The translations under genes and the position numbers were made by a program. This document shows, in pieces, positions 44,991-57,700 of a DNA stretch of 64,000 nucleotides. Numbering within the stretch: position 1 is the first letter of the stretch; each line of letters opens with the position of its first letter. Source of the DNA: Panagrolaimus kolymaensis (lineage: Eukaryota > Nematoda > Chromadorea > Rhabditida > Panagrolaimidae). Location of the stretch: the NCBI GenBank assembly GCA_028622995.1, contig JAJQJQ010000017.1:2604001-2668000 (forward strand), written 5' to 3'. The notes beneath the pieces are model-generated. The model was not told the DNA's origin. It made no database searches and was given only the letters and a program-made list of their open reading frames with translations.

Positions 44991-45884
44991 TCTTTATATT
45001 TATTTAGTTTTATAAATAGTGTCATTTATAAATTGTTTTTATGGATAAAGTATAATTACATTTGCAAAAAATGAAATCGATATGAGTTAATTAGAAACGA
45101 TATTTTTTGACTTTTACCAGAGATATTTTTCTCATTAGGTGGACTTACAATGTCGGCCCTTTAACTGAAGTCATTTTTTCCAGTTTCGTTCAGGATTGTT
45201 CAGGCTCGCTCCGGACGGGGTATATAGCTATTTTTTTGAAATTTATAGAAGGAGAGAAAAGGACAGTTCGATGCGTAATTTTTTGCTCTACAAATAGTAT
45301 TCAAACTTTCTTTTATAAAAAATAAAAAAATAGAGGATGTTATTGCCGATAATTATTAATTTTTTGACAAAGGAAGTTCGCATGTTGCAAAATAATAACT
45401 TAAATTTTTTAAGTTTTTTGATTAACTTCCTCTATTTTTTTATTTTTCATAAAAGAAAGTTTGAATACTATTTGTAGAGCAAAAAATTACGCATCGAACT
45501 GTCCTTTTCTCTCCTTCTATAAATTTCAAAAAATAGCTATATACCCCGTCCGGAGCGATCCTGAACAATCCTGAACGAAACTGGAAAAAATGACTTCAGT
45601 TCAGGGGCCGACATTGTAAGAGCATTCCCATTTTTTGAATTATCATTTTACACTCAATTAAATATGTCAAAAAAGCAGGCGTTCTTTTGACCATTTTTTG
45701 CTTTTTATTATTTGCTAATGCTAGTTAAATTTCTCTTTTTTTCAAAGCTTTTTATTTCTTTTTTGCGTTTTAAATAAAAAAGCATTTAGCTAAAAAACAA
45801 AAAGAAAACCGTATTTTTTCAAATTAAGAAAAGCACACCACAGATTTATGCAAAAATATAAATAATTAAAAGACTTTTGATTTT
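44991..45884. other. Convergent intergenic region holding a foldback element
   Basis: This 0.9 kb lies between the converging ARM/BTB and SH2 genes and is dominated by the inverted repeat described separately. The rest is AT-rich with no ORF of interest. Confidence 0.6.
45144..45620. repeat. Long inverted repeat (foldback/MITE-like), arms about 197 bp
   Basis: The left arm, 45144-45341, begins CTTACAATGTCGGCCC. The right arm, 45424-45620, is its reverse complement with a few mismatches and ends GGGGCCGACATTGTAAG. The loop (45342-45423) is AT-rich. RNA from either strand would form a near-perfect hairpin of almost 200 bp. I could not find a clear target-site duplication, because the flanks ATTAGGTGGA and AGCATTCCCA do not match. 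No ORF encodes a transposase, so it is non-autonomous if mobile. Confidence 0.92.
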
Positions 45885-46752
45885 TCAATGCACCGGAAGA
45901 TTATTTGAAGCGGGAAGTGGAGCTCGCAAAATTACATTGGTAGATCCACGGATTGGTAAAGCTTTGCGATAATAAAATTTTAAAACTCCCGATATCGTAG
46001 GAAATTTGGGGCCTTCGCCAAGACTAAAAAATTATTTTTTATGGAACCAGAAATGCATTTTTCTAAACTAAAAACGTACACCCAATGATTATTATCGCGT
46101 TTTTCAAGTTTAATATGGAGAACGCCTGAAAAAATTGTTATTATTTAAAGATTATAAAATACAAAGTTAATAATTGGTATTAATTTCATCACAAAGTATT
46201 TGAGCAACTTATCGTAATTAACTAACCTTCCGAAGCTCTAAGTGATAGCGCTAAATTTCCTTCTTGTCTTTTTCGAAGTAAAAAATCTCCAATTTGGCGT
46301 GAATACAATAATTTTTCCGCCTCTTCACGATCTAAGTTTTCATGAATTAATTCATCTTCATGAAATGGCAGTTTTTTAACCAAATTGGTAGCAACCCCGT
46401 TGCTTATTTTAGAATTTGTCATATTTTTAATATATGGGTAATCCCCTGAAGTCGGAATCTCTGTTCTTCTACGTCGGTGTTGTCCCAAATCGCGAGTATT
46501 TATGGCTGAATTTGATGGCAGTTCTTTGAATTTATTGCTTTTCTTTAAAAATTGTGTTTGAGGTGGCGATGATGGGGATCCATTTTCCGAAGGTCGAATT
46601 ATCATAGATTTATGATTCATCGTATCAAGTTGGCTTTGTTCACCGCTACATGAAGGTAAAGCAACATTCGTAGAATGTGGACGAGTTCTAAGAACATTTT
46701 CTATTCGGATTTTGTTGTATTCCCATGGCGTATTATACACCTCTTCTTCCAT
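45885..46752 (-). CDS. SH2-domain adaptor protein, SHB/SHF-like
   Basis: Exons on the minus strand are 46752-46231, about 46129-46083 and about 46026-45885. The start is MEEEVYNTPWEYNKIRIENV, with a Tyr motif (VYNTPWEY) resembling a phosphotyrosine docking site. A disordered Ser/Pro/Arg region follows. The C-terminal third is an SH2 domain: HENLDREEAEKLLYSRQIGDFLLRKR, then GNLALSLRASEGVLHIKLEKR and FPTISGVLKFYY. The FLLRKR arginine is the phosphotyrosine contact. SHB/SHF proteins are cytoplasmic adaptors downstream of receptor tyrosine kinases. The family is suggested by the YxTPWE motif and the C-terminal SH2. No kinase domain is present. Confidence 0.82.
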
Positions 46753-46994
46753 ATGACTGTAAAATACCTTTTAAAAAGTTTATTAATATTCGGTTTGAAA
46801 GATAACAAAATCGCAAACATCGAAGAAATAGCTAAGTTTGAATAAAAATAAAAAAATGTTTATCATTGAAACTTTTATATTAAAAAGCAAACAAGAACAT
46901 TGGGGCCTTACCTGCGGTAAGTCCCTCAAACTAAAACAAAATCACACAAAAAAAATCTTCGAAACCGTTACATTTTTACAATCACAACGTCGAC

Positions 46995-47115
46995 ATTGAA
47001 CGCGGGTCTCAGTAAAAACCGATCCTATCCCTTTTTTTTTGCACGGAAAAAATGATGCAAATTTCTGAGTTTGCGTGACCGATCGGATCGGTTTTTACTG
47101 AGACCCATTGAACGC
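46995..47115. mobile_element. MITE with 22 bp terminal inverted repeats and 9 bp target-site duplication (Mutator-like)
   Basis: The element at 47004-47106 is 103 bp. Its left end GGGTCTCAGTAAAAACCGAT (continuing CC) is the exact reverse complement of the right end GGATCGGTTTTTACTGAGAC (continuing CC) over 22 bp. It is flanked by identical 9 bp copies ATTGAACGC (46995-47003 and 47107-47115). A 9 bp duplication is typical of the Mutator superfamily. The interior is non-coding. The perfect ends and duplication suggest recent insertion. Confidence 0.92.
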
Positions 47116-47189
47116 TTTAAGGTATTTTTTGAGAACACTAGAGAGTGCATCTGTTTTTAGGAATTAAAAAAATTATTAAAGGGGAGATT

Positions 47190-48230
47190 ATGTAGTTTTT
47201 TAAAGGACGCAAAATTGGAAAAAAATTGAGTGCCCAAACACCCATGCGTTTCTACAACAATACAATTAAAATAAACAATAGGGTCCATGGGCTAACATTC
47301 CATTTTTCATGGTAAATTTCGGAGCCCTGCCTACGGCAGACCTCCAAAATTTTACAAAAAAATCATCTCCAATAATTAATGTGTTTTCCGGGCCATGTAT
47401 TTCCATATCTCTCATATTCGGCAACATCTTAACCCAATCGAGATCCATTCCATACGCCATATTACACATGGGCCCTTCAGGCCCCAAAACCTATTTCTAC
47501 CCAAAAACCACCAAATTTCCAACCAAACACAATCAAACATCAACCTAAAAATCACTAAATATTAATCTAAACTCTTTCAAATATCCACCCAAATGCCATT
47601 CGGGCCCTCATCTTGTCTTCCAACTTCCATCCATTTTACATTAGTTCATTTCATATTTAGAAATCGCACTTCGGGCCACACAATCCATTCTCGGGTTCCA
47701 TTCCACACTTTCACCTTTTCAAATTCAATTTCATTACAGCCGAAAATCAACAAAGGCCCTTTGGGCCTCATCTTTCATATCCCTTATGGACACATCGAGG
47801 TTCATCTCCACATTCATTTTAAATTTTACTTAGGCCCTGCGGGCCTCATTTCCCATTTCCATCTTCCAAAATCAATAATTATTTTAAAAATACAAAAAAA
47901 AAACATTTTCATTAAAAACCCTCCAACACATCCACACATACATACATCTCTGCACCACCACCAAATCCACCAAATATGCATTCTTTCAAATTACTGTTAT
48001 AAATCATGCAACGAAATTCTCCTTCAAAAAAGCAAACGACAAAGAGCTCGCTTTCTCCCTTTCATCAAACACAAAGAGAAACATTCGCGTTAAGAATTTT
48101 TCAATATGCAAATTTTAAAACCTCAATATCATATGCATATCTCTTTACCCGAAGCTCGAGACCCACATTTTTGGAATCAGCATCAAAAACTACATCAGAC
48201 TGTCCAAACACAATTCAAAAAAACAGGTAA
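47190..48230. repeat. G-depleted segment with recurrent GGCC-rich palindromes
   Basis: Almost all G in the plus strand is inside short palindromes: GGAGCCCTGCC near 47321, GGGCCATG 47390, TGGGCCCTTCAGGCCCC 47469-47485, CGGGCCCTCAT 47601, TCGGGCCAC 47671, AAAGGCCCTTTGGGCCTCAT 47753, TAGGCCCTGCGGGCCTCATT 47831. Spacing is mostly 66-82 bp (range about 40-130). A similar motif, TGGGGCCTTACCTGCGG, is at 46901. Confidence 0.65.
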
Positions 48231-48234
48231 CAAC

Positions 48235-48256
48235 CCACAGACAGACAGACAGACAT
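48235..48256. repeat. CAGA tetranucleotide microsatellite
   Basis: A short run of about five CAGA units (CCCACAGACAGACAGACAGA) ends the palindrome segment. It is a simple repeat. Confidence 0.8.
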
Positions 48257-50316
48257 AGTCAATTCAATTTACAAGGGTAGAAGAAAGGGGGAAAAAAGAC
48301 AATGAAATAAAAAAATCTTGCATTCTTTTTTTCTTCTTTTTTGAAAAAAAACCAAAAAGCCAATGGCAATTTCATTTTTGTGAAATAAATGCAATGAAGG
48401 AAGCTTCGCAAAAATGCTAGCAACAACAAAAAATAATGCACAAGGAAAAAAAGATGAAGAAGAAAACCCTCGTAATGCTAGAAGGGACAAGTTCTAAGTG
48501 AAGCAAGCGGACAATGACAGTCATCAGTCTTCTTCCCATAGGAACGAAGAGAAAAAAGAAGCTTAGAAAGGCATTTTGACGAAATTTGCATAGACTTAAA
48601 ATGACAGACATTATGCAAGAAGCGGCGTAAAAGAAGAGCGAGGTGGATGGACATCGTCCGAGTTGCTGCTCATGGCATGGATGCTTTCAAGTTGTTATCG
48701 CCCGAAAGCTCATGAGCGTAACAACAAAAAGTGTAAATCAAGCAAAATCGAGGATAGAGATACATATAAAAAAGTTTTTTCATGGCAAAATTGTTTCAAC
48801 AAAAAAAAAACAATCAAGGAGGGTATCGAAAGAAGAAGAAAAAATGTGGAGGACAATGGCGTAATTTTCTTAAAGTTTCAAATAATTTTTTTAGAGATGA
48901 CGAAAAAAAGATTACACGCGGGAATTCATTTAGAAACAAAGACAACAACTCCGGAAATGGCCAGAGTATGTGTATTGTCTGCTAATAAAAAAAGGTTTCG
49001 CAAAAATGGGAAATGGACAAGTGGGACTCCAGCGATTGTTGCAGCAGCAAGAGCAGAAGAAGTAGCAGCTGCGCAAAAAATAAAGAAAAAGAAAACCAAT
49101 CTCCGATCTTTTTCCCGTCATTATTTGAAAGGTTATTTGTGTTGGTTGTCCCTTCTTTCTTCGCGTAATCGAGCCACCTCCGAAAATAGGTTTTTCTTCC
49201 GCCTTTGACTTTCACTTGCGCTAAACACGGCCTTAAAAAAAAGAATCAAAATCAATTGAAAAAAACGATGGGAAAACTCCTTCAAAACTAAAAACAGGTG
49301 CTTTAAAAGGATCAGAGAAGAAATAAAGAAGAAGGGAAGCTTTTGCGCAAGACTATTTTTTGTTTTCAGTCGTTTTTTCTTCGTTGTTTCAAAACCATTT
49401 TTTTAATTCTCGATAGGCTTGAAATTTTTCTTCCAAAATAAAAAAAAAAGAAAAATTCGTTTAGTAATAAACAAATGATTGAGAAAAGAAAAAAAGGAGG
49501 AGATCAAATTTGGCGACGAAGCGACCGTCCACAATTTTTTTAGAACCAGCTCAGTTGGTCGCTAAACTTTAACTACTTTGGTCGTCGTTAGTAAAAATAA
49601 AAAAACGAGTGAAGAAAAAAATTGACTGATGGATGGAAAGAAACATTGGTACATATAACAACAACGGCAAATAAATAACTGATGAGTGGCAGAAGGGTTG
49701 GGGACAAAATAGGAATGAAGAAGGAGAAGAAAAAACCAATGAATGACAAAAATAAGAAGGGACTTATAAATGAAAATAACATCTTTTCTAAATTTGTTCA
49801 TTTTGAGTTCTTTTGCCTTAATTAGACTTATTCATTCCATGTTGTTGAAAAGAAAAAAGGAGAACAATTGTTTTAAACTAAAATATAAAATAAAAACTAT
49901 CAATTAGGTAATAGTAAACTACTGTAAAAAGACATTTAACAAATCATAACAAAATATTCAAAGTATTCAAATTACTGTAATTACAGCTAACATAAATTTA
50001 AAAGTTAATTTTTGCTTAAAGATAAATAAATTTTTTTTATTTTAAATACTTTGTCTCATAACAGCTTTTTTAGTCGGAAAGTTTATTTCAAGCTTGATAA
50101 AAATGGACTCTCTTATCAACAGTAAAGAAATTATAATAAACATTTATAATTTCTAACTCCATTTTTTTCTTCTCAATAATAATCAAGGTACATGGAGTGT
50201 AGTCTATTGTCATTTCTCTTTCATTTCCCTTTATAAGAAAAAGAAAAACGCAATCGATCATTTCAATAACACAATCCGCAAATTTATCTTTTCTTTATTT
50301 TTATATTTTTACAATT

Positions 50317-51661
<1,345 letters not shown>

Positions 51662-54600
51662 AATTGTTTTTTTTGGCTGAATAAAACAAAGTAACCAAAA
51701 TTGTAGAAAAAAATATAAATAAAATTAGCGTAAAAGTAATTTAATCCAAATAAAAAAAAGGACAGATAAAAGAGAGTAATATGATTTAGATTGATAATTT
51801 TATTTTTATAGTTGAAATGTCACACATTCTTTAAATTTATACAAAATTTTGTACAAATATCGCATACTAATAAATTTGGTTATAATTTTTTTGCTACTAT
51901 CATTGTAAAAATTTAATAATGCAATTTTGTAACAAAAAAACATAGTTTTCAAACTGATATTATGTTTGCAAATGAGCAACGTATTAGAAATTTCAAAAAC
52001 ATTATTATTTGGAATAATTATCAAAAGATAATTACACTTAGTGAACGAAGCTATAAAAGCCAAAAAAATATAAAGGTCACCTAAAATAAATTTTAATTAA
52101 GAACAATTTTGGATGGTGAAAGTCGAATTTTCTTGGTGTTAATAAATTCTTTCTATTTCATGCAAATAGTTTATAACAATTACCATTTAAAATTAAAAGA
52201 TTACATAAAACCAAATTATTGATTTTTGCCATGAAAAAATGTTACTGGTACAAACAAATCTACCGTACATACGTTTCCAACTGAGTATTTAGTTGATATT
52301 TTTTTATTTTCATTCAAAACATACATACTTTTTGTATCCATACGCTTTTTTTTTCAAAACATCGAAGCATTTCCTTCATTCATTTTATGAATCAAATGAA
52401 AAAAAAGCTTGAATTACCTTTTACAATTCTCCTCCAAACATGGCCATTTATTAAAGTTTTTAAAATTTTTTACATTTTTTACGGAAATTGAAAAAGCGAC
52501 CCATGCTTTTTTGTTAGATGTTATTTCATCTTTTTCTTTGTTGCTGTTTTTCCATTTAAAAAAGACTCGTTTACGCTTTCATTTTTCTCATCTTGAGTTT
52601 AGTTTAGGAAAAATAAAAGAAAAAAATATGAAATATTCATAGACTCTTTTTACGGACCATTTTTCTTCTTCTTTTTTTCGATCACTCTTGCAACGGCTGC
52701 TTGCTTCTCCTGTGCTGCTTCAATTGCCTCCCGGGCATCGTAGTTCATTTTTGTTGTTGTTGTTCTGGTGTTGCATTTTGACGCGGCGGCGTCTTCAATT
52801 AGCTTTAGCCTTCACAACAACAGTGAAAATGAAAAACGTTCTTTCTTTTCTTTCACCTAAAAAAACTTTCTTTTTGTTAACCCTTCTGAAACTGCCGATG
52901 GATGGGTGAAAAAAAACCCAACAACATCAGCCTTCAGGAAAATTTATTATTTTTACGCTTTTTGACGCAAATGAGAAGCTTCCGTTTGGTCTTTGTCGTT
53001 CTTCTTACAGCTTCCTCATGTGTTTATTTCTTTTCATCTTTAGTTTCGACGGCATTTTTTCTATTAAAAAAGGTAAAAATGCTTTGTCATAGCTTTTTTT
53101 TCCAACAATTAAAGTCCGCTTTCCCGTTATTTTTCTTCCATAGCTTTTTGTGGAGCCAAAAAATAAACGAAATTCGATCGTTAGTTTCTTTTGAGAAGAT
53201 TTAAAAAAAATCTTTTTGTAAATAAAACAATGCTTTTATTCTTTATTTTTTTGGTTGATGGTTTCCATCATCCTCTCCTCCTAAAATAAAAAGCCAACTT
53301 TTGACACTTTAATTTTTTTTTCTCTTTGTTCGTTTTTTTACGACGCCCAATTTCATGTCTTCCGGTGATTTTTATTAGCATCGTGTTTCTTGGGAACGGC
53401 GTCGTTGTTGTCGATTTGAGGCTCTTCCTATACATACATATGCATGCATCATTCATCTCCTCCTCCTCTTATTTTCCTTGCTTTTCTCATAGCCATAAAT
53501 GTTTTTTATGAAAGAAATCAAAATGTGATAAAAAGAAAAATACATATTTGACTCATATCTTTTTTAATATTCAAAATTAAAAAACGCAAAATTTAAGGCC
53601 ACATCTTTTTAATGCAGGTGTTTTTTTAAAGGTTCCATTAAAATTATAAATTTACTTACGCAATGAAGAAAATCTGCTGACGACAAAACTTTTTTTCCGT
53701 GTCTTAAATCGATTTTAGACTATTTTGGCCCGTCCCAAAAAAATATTTGCAGTAAGAAGTTGCGCCGCCAATGGCATAGCTTGTGGCAACGGCATAGTTC
53801 CGTTAGTAGTAGTTGCGCTGTTGCCGCCAACGATGAAGACTTTTTTACTTATTTCTTCTTCTTTATTTTCCCTTTAGGGCATTCTGGACAAACTATCTGG
53901 CGCTATGCCTGTAAATGGCTGATGTTGAGACGTGGCGTCGACTTCTTTCTGCACGTGTATGTGTATGTCCAAATGCCGTTCGCCGTCTGCTTGCTTTTTT
54001 GTAATGCATGCGGCTGCTGCTTCTTTTTTTCCTCTTCACTGCTACTTTTTTAGTTCACTTTTTTTTCTTCAAAAAATGTTTAAGCTCAAAAACGTATTTC
54101 GCGCTTTTGTTCTTTTTCTTCTTTTGTGCCGTCATCGATGATGAAGAAGGGAAAAAAGAAGAGATGCTTCTTCTTCTTTTCTTCTTTTAACATTGAAAAA
54201 ATAACCAACAAAAAAACCGTATCTTTTATTTGCTTTTGTTTTTTTTTTGTTGCAAACACTTTTTTTTAAATCTTATTTTAATTTTAAATGTTTGCATTTT
54301 TTTATGCCGAAACCTTTGCCCATTCTTTTTTTTTGTGTTTGGTTTCTTTGGAGAAATTTTTTTATTTCAATGTAGTAAATGTTTGTAGTATTAATTTTTT
54401 TCTTAAAAATTTTATAAGCTTTATCTATCCTCATTTTTTCCTTCTTTTTGAAAGGCTCGAATCGACTTTGTTATTGTCGATTTGATTTTTTTTATTGCAT
54501 TTTTGTTTTGATTTCAGGATCATCATCGTTTTTTCTTTTTCTTCCAGCAAGATTCAACAAAAATTTTATTATTTGTTTCAAAGCAAAAATGACTTTTCGT

Positions 54601-54709
54601 TAATTGAATGAATTTTCATCATATTGCTTGCTCCCGAAATAAAAAAAGGGTTTGATCATTCCCTAAAATTTTGGAAGCAATAAAATCCAAACTTCAATTC
54701 CATAATATA
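51662..54709. other. 3 kb region upstream of unc-13
   Basis: The sequence is AT-rich with long T runs, and many short ORFs lack domains. GC-richer patches appear around 52690-52800 and 53760-53990, the latter with GCCGCCAATGGC. It probably contains the unc-13 promoter and 5' leader. No RNA gene was recognised. Confidence 0.4.
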
Positions 54710-57700
54710 ATGTCGCTGCTGTGTGTGACCAGTAAGAATTTTTTTAAATTTATATTTCCTATGGCTTCCTTCTTTTTTCTTATTTAACACCGTCCTCCTT
54801 TTTTAAAAAAAAAAATCATGCTAACTCGTGAAATAAGTACCGAATCGATGATTTCATTGATTGTTTCAGTCAAGAAGGCTCGACTTCAAGGATCCCTCGG
54901 TGAGTTGCTTTTCCTTTTTTTTCTTCTCCAAATTCCCATGAGTGGAATTTGTGTGAAAATTTTGGACGCTATTTTTTGACTTTGAATTGACTAAAAACGT
55001 TGGTGGCTTCAATTATGGTTTTGTTTTTGTCTATTGACGCGATTTGATTTGCTATTTCCAGTGCATAACGAAAAGAAAAGAAGGATAACTTTTGCTTTTA
55101 TTTTTTGCATCATAAAAGAAAAAAATAGTACTTTTAAGGATGAAACAAAAAAAACAACAAAGAATTTTAAAAAAGCTATAAAAATATAAAAAATTCTAAA
55201 ATATTGATTTTTATTTTATAATTTTCAAAAATTACCAAAAATATTTTTTTTGTTTTTTATTGAACCAACAACGGCCATAAAATCTTTTTATATTAAAATT
55301 ACGAAAAGATATATAAAATGTTGGCAGCTCATTTATTGTATAATCTTTAGCTAAAACACATATTAAATGGCTAAATATTTTGTATTTATGCCTCATAACA
55401 ATAATAAAGATTATTATTTTATAGATGATTATCATACATATGTAACGGTAAAACTTCAAAATGTTAAATCAACCACCGTTGCCGTACGTGGACGAACACC
55501 TTCATGGGAACAAGAATTTATTTTGTAAGCTTTATATAAAATGTGTGCAAAAAAAAATTAATAAATATTTAGCGAAACAAATCGAATAGATCAAGGTTTA
55601 ATGGTTGAATTATGGAATAAAGGCGTGCTTTGGGATAAACTTATTGGAGTTCATTATTGCCCCCTTACAGAAGTTCAATATTCTGCAACTCCAGGTGTTG
55701 GCAATTGGCTTCAAATTGATCAAGATCTTGAAACACGTAATGGCCAAACAGTTGGAACTTCAAATCCCACTGGCCATTCTGTTCTCGTTGATGTCCGATT
55801 TGAACTTCCATTCGGTAAGTCATTAATTTTTTTTTTGATAAGAAGAAGCATAATTGACGTCAAAATAATTGTTTCTCTTCCCTTTTTGTTGGAATTGTTT
55901 GAAGCCGATTGCTGGAAAACGCTTGAAGTGGGTTGCGCGCTTGCCCTTCATCAACCAACGAATGAAACTGGCGTCAATCTTCTTCTTTTCTTTTTGCAAC
56001 TGCTCATCATTGTTATGAAAAGAAGAAGAGCGGCATCAGCATCGTTTCATTTCCATCCTCTTGAGTGGCATCCTTCCAATTTTCAACAAAGCTTTTTGAG
56101 CCATGTTATTGTCTTCTTTTTTTGAAAATACGACACCCTACGAAACCTTCAGGCATTTTTCTCCCATCAATCTTTTTTTCTTAGTTTAACAAAAAAAATT
56201 CATCAATATTTTTTAGGAGGACAAAATCTTTGTTAAAAAAATTCTTTAATATTTTTATATTTTATTTTCAGATGCACAATCGGCTGATGCCCAACAACAA
56301 ATTCAAGCACGTCTACACGATTTAAACCAATTTGTTGAAGCGGTGCGTGTAAATTTTTATTAATCACAAGAGCGAAAGAAAAAAAGGGGAAGACTCAAAA
56401 TGCGTAAAACAATTGTTGTCTGTCAGGAACAATGCCCAAGTTGTGCTTATTTTTCTAAAGATTCCATTCTTTCTTCACTCCCCTTTTTAAATATGTATTT
56501 TTTTCTTTCTTTCAAAGTTCAAAAACACAAATAGACGCAACTTTTTAATGAATTATTAAATCTGAACCTTGTGACCTGAATTTTACTTCTCTAAAATGTT
56601 TACAGGAGCTAAAAGTGAACTTTAATTTTGGAACAATTAGTCTTTCAGTTAAAGTATCTAGCAATACTTTTGCAATTGTTACATCCTTACTTGTTTAAGC
56701 TTTCAATTTTATTATTATCATCATTATTATTACCATTATCATCAGATTTACACATTACCGATAAAATTACAACCCAAGCTTTTTAATATTTTTTTTCTAC
56801 CAAATAACTTTTTTTTTTACATCTTTTGTTTTAATATCGAACACCCTTCAATTAAAAGCTAATTACCACACATAATGTTAAAAATTCCCATGGGTTTTTT
56901 GAAGAAGTGATTTCACATTTTATTTTTATCCACACTGCCTTTTTTCTTTCTTTTTGTCTGCAAATTTTAAGCTTTATGCTTCCACTTTTTTATGGCTCAT
57001 TGGATCGGATGCTTTTATTTTTCTATCCTGAAAGAAGCCAAAGAAAAATTTTGGGACATGAAAAAAAGAGATTCACAAAGTCTCAAAAAAGTTGCAAAAA
57101 AAAGTAGAGATGGTTTACTTCTTCATTTATTTTTTGTTCCTGAAACGTTCCTTGTTTCTTGACAGACATTTTTTTCTTGCTTTGTAGTTTCTCCCAAAGG
57201 GTTTCAAAAAAAAAGTCAAGAAAAATAAGAAGAAGCTGGGAGGAGTCAAAAGTTTTTGCAATAAACTCATTTTTTTTTTTCAGGAGCAGCAACTACCACC
57301 ACCGTTGGCGCCTGCTGTGCCTCCTCAACAACAACAGCAACAAAGAGCTCCATTCGTTCACTGTGAGTTGTTAATTTTTTCTCCTGCTAGTCATGGTGTA
57401 CTTTAATGTTTTTTTTAACCAAAAAACTTTTTTTCTTCACATTCTTAAAGAAGTCCCCTTACTTTTTAATTGTAAAAAAAAGTTTCAGCCACAAAAAAGT
57501 CAAAAGGCATTAATAATTTAAATTTCATTGAAGTTTAAATTTGTTTTTTTTTGTCACTGCGTTTTCCGGCCTTTTCTTTTTTTGCTTCTTCCTTACTTGG
57601 CTTACTTGAGACGAGATTTTTTTTCGTTCAATAGTGTTAATTTAATATTAATGCAAACAACTTTTTATTTAAACTATGAAGAAAAAAAGAAAAGAAGAGA

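Larger units (their letters stand above)
46753..50316. other. 3.6 kb intergenic region with MITE and GGCC-palindrome segment
   Basis: No gene was identified between the SH2 and Nudix starts, which diverge. The region holds a MITE (46995-47115), a G-depleted segment with repeated GGCC palindromes (47190-48230) and a short CAGA microsatellite (about 48235-48256). ORFs such as 47593-48093 and 48663-49208 have odd composition and no domain. Confidence 0.5.

Noticed and set aside
47593..48093. 166-codon ORF as a gene
   Set aside because: It lies in the G-depleted repeat segment, has Phe/His/Ile-rich low-complexity content and no splice or start context.
48663..49208. 181-codon ORF as a gene
   Set aside because: Lys-rich low-complexity translation of A-rich DNA with no domain and no neighbouring exons that fit.
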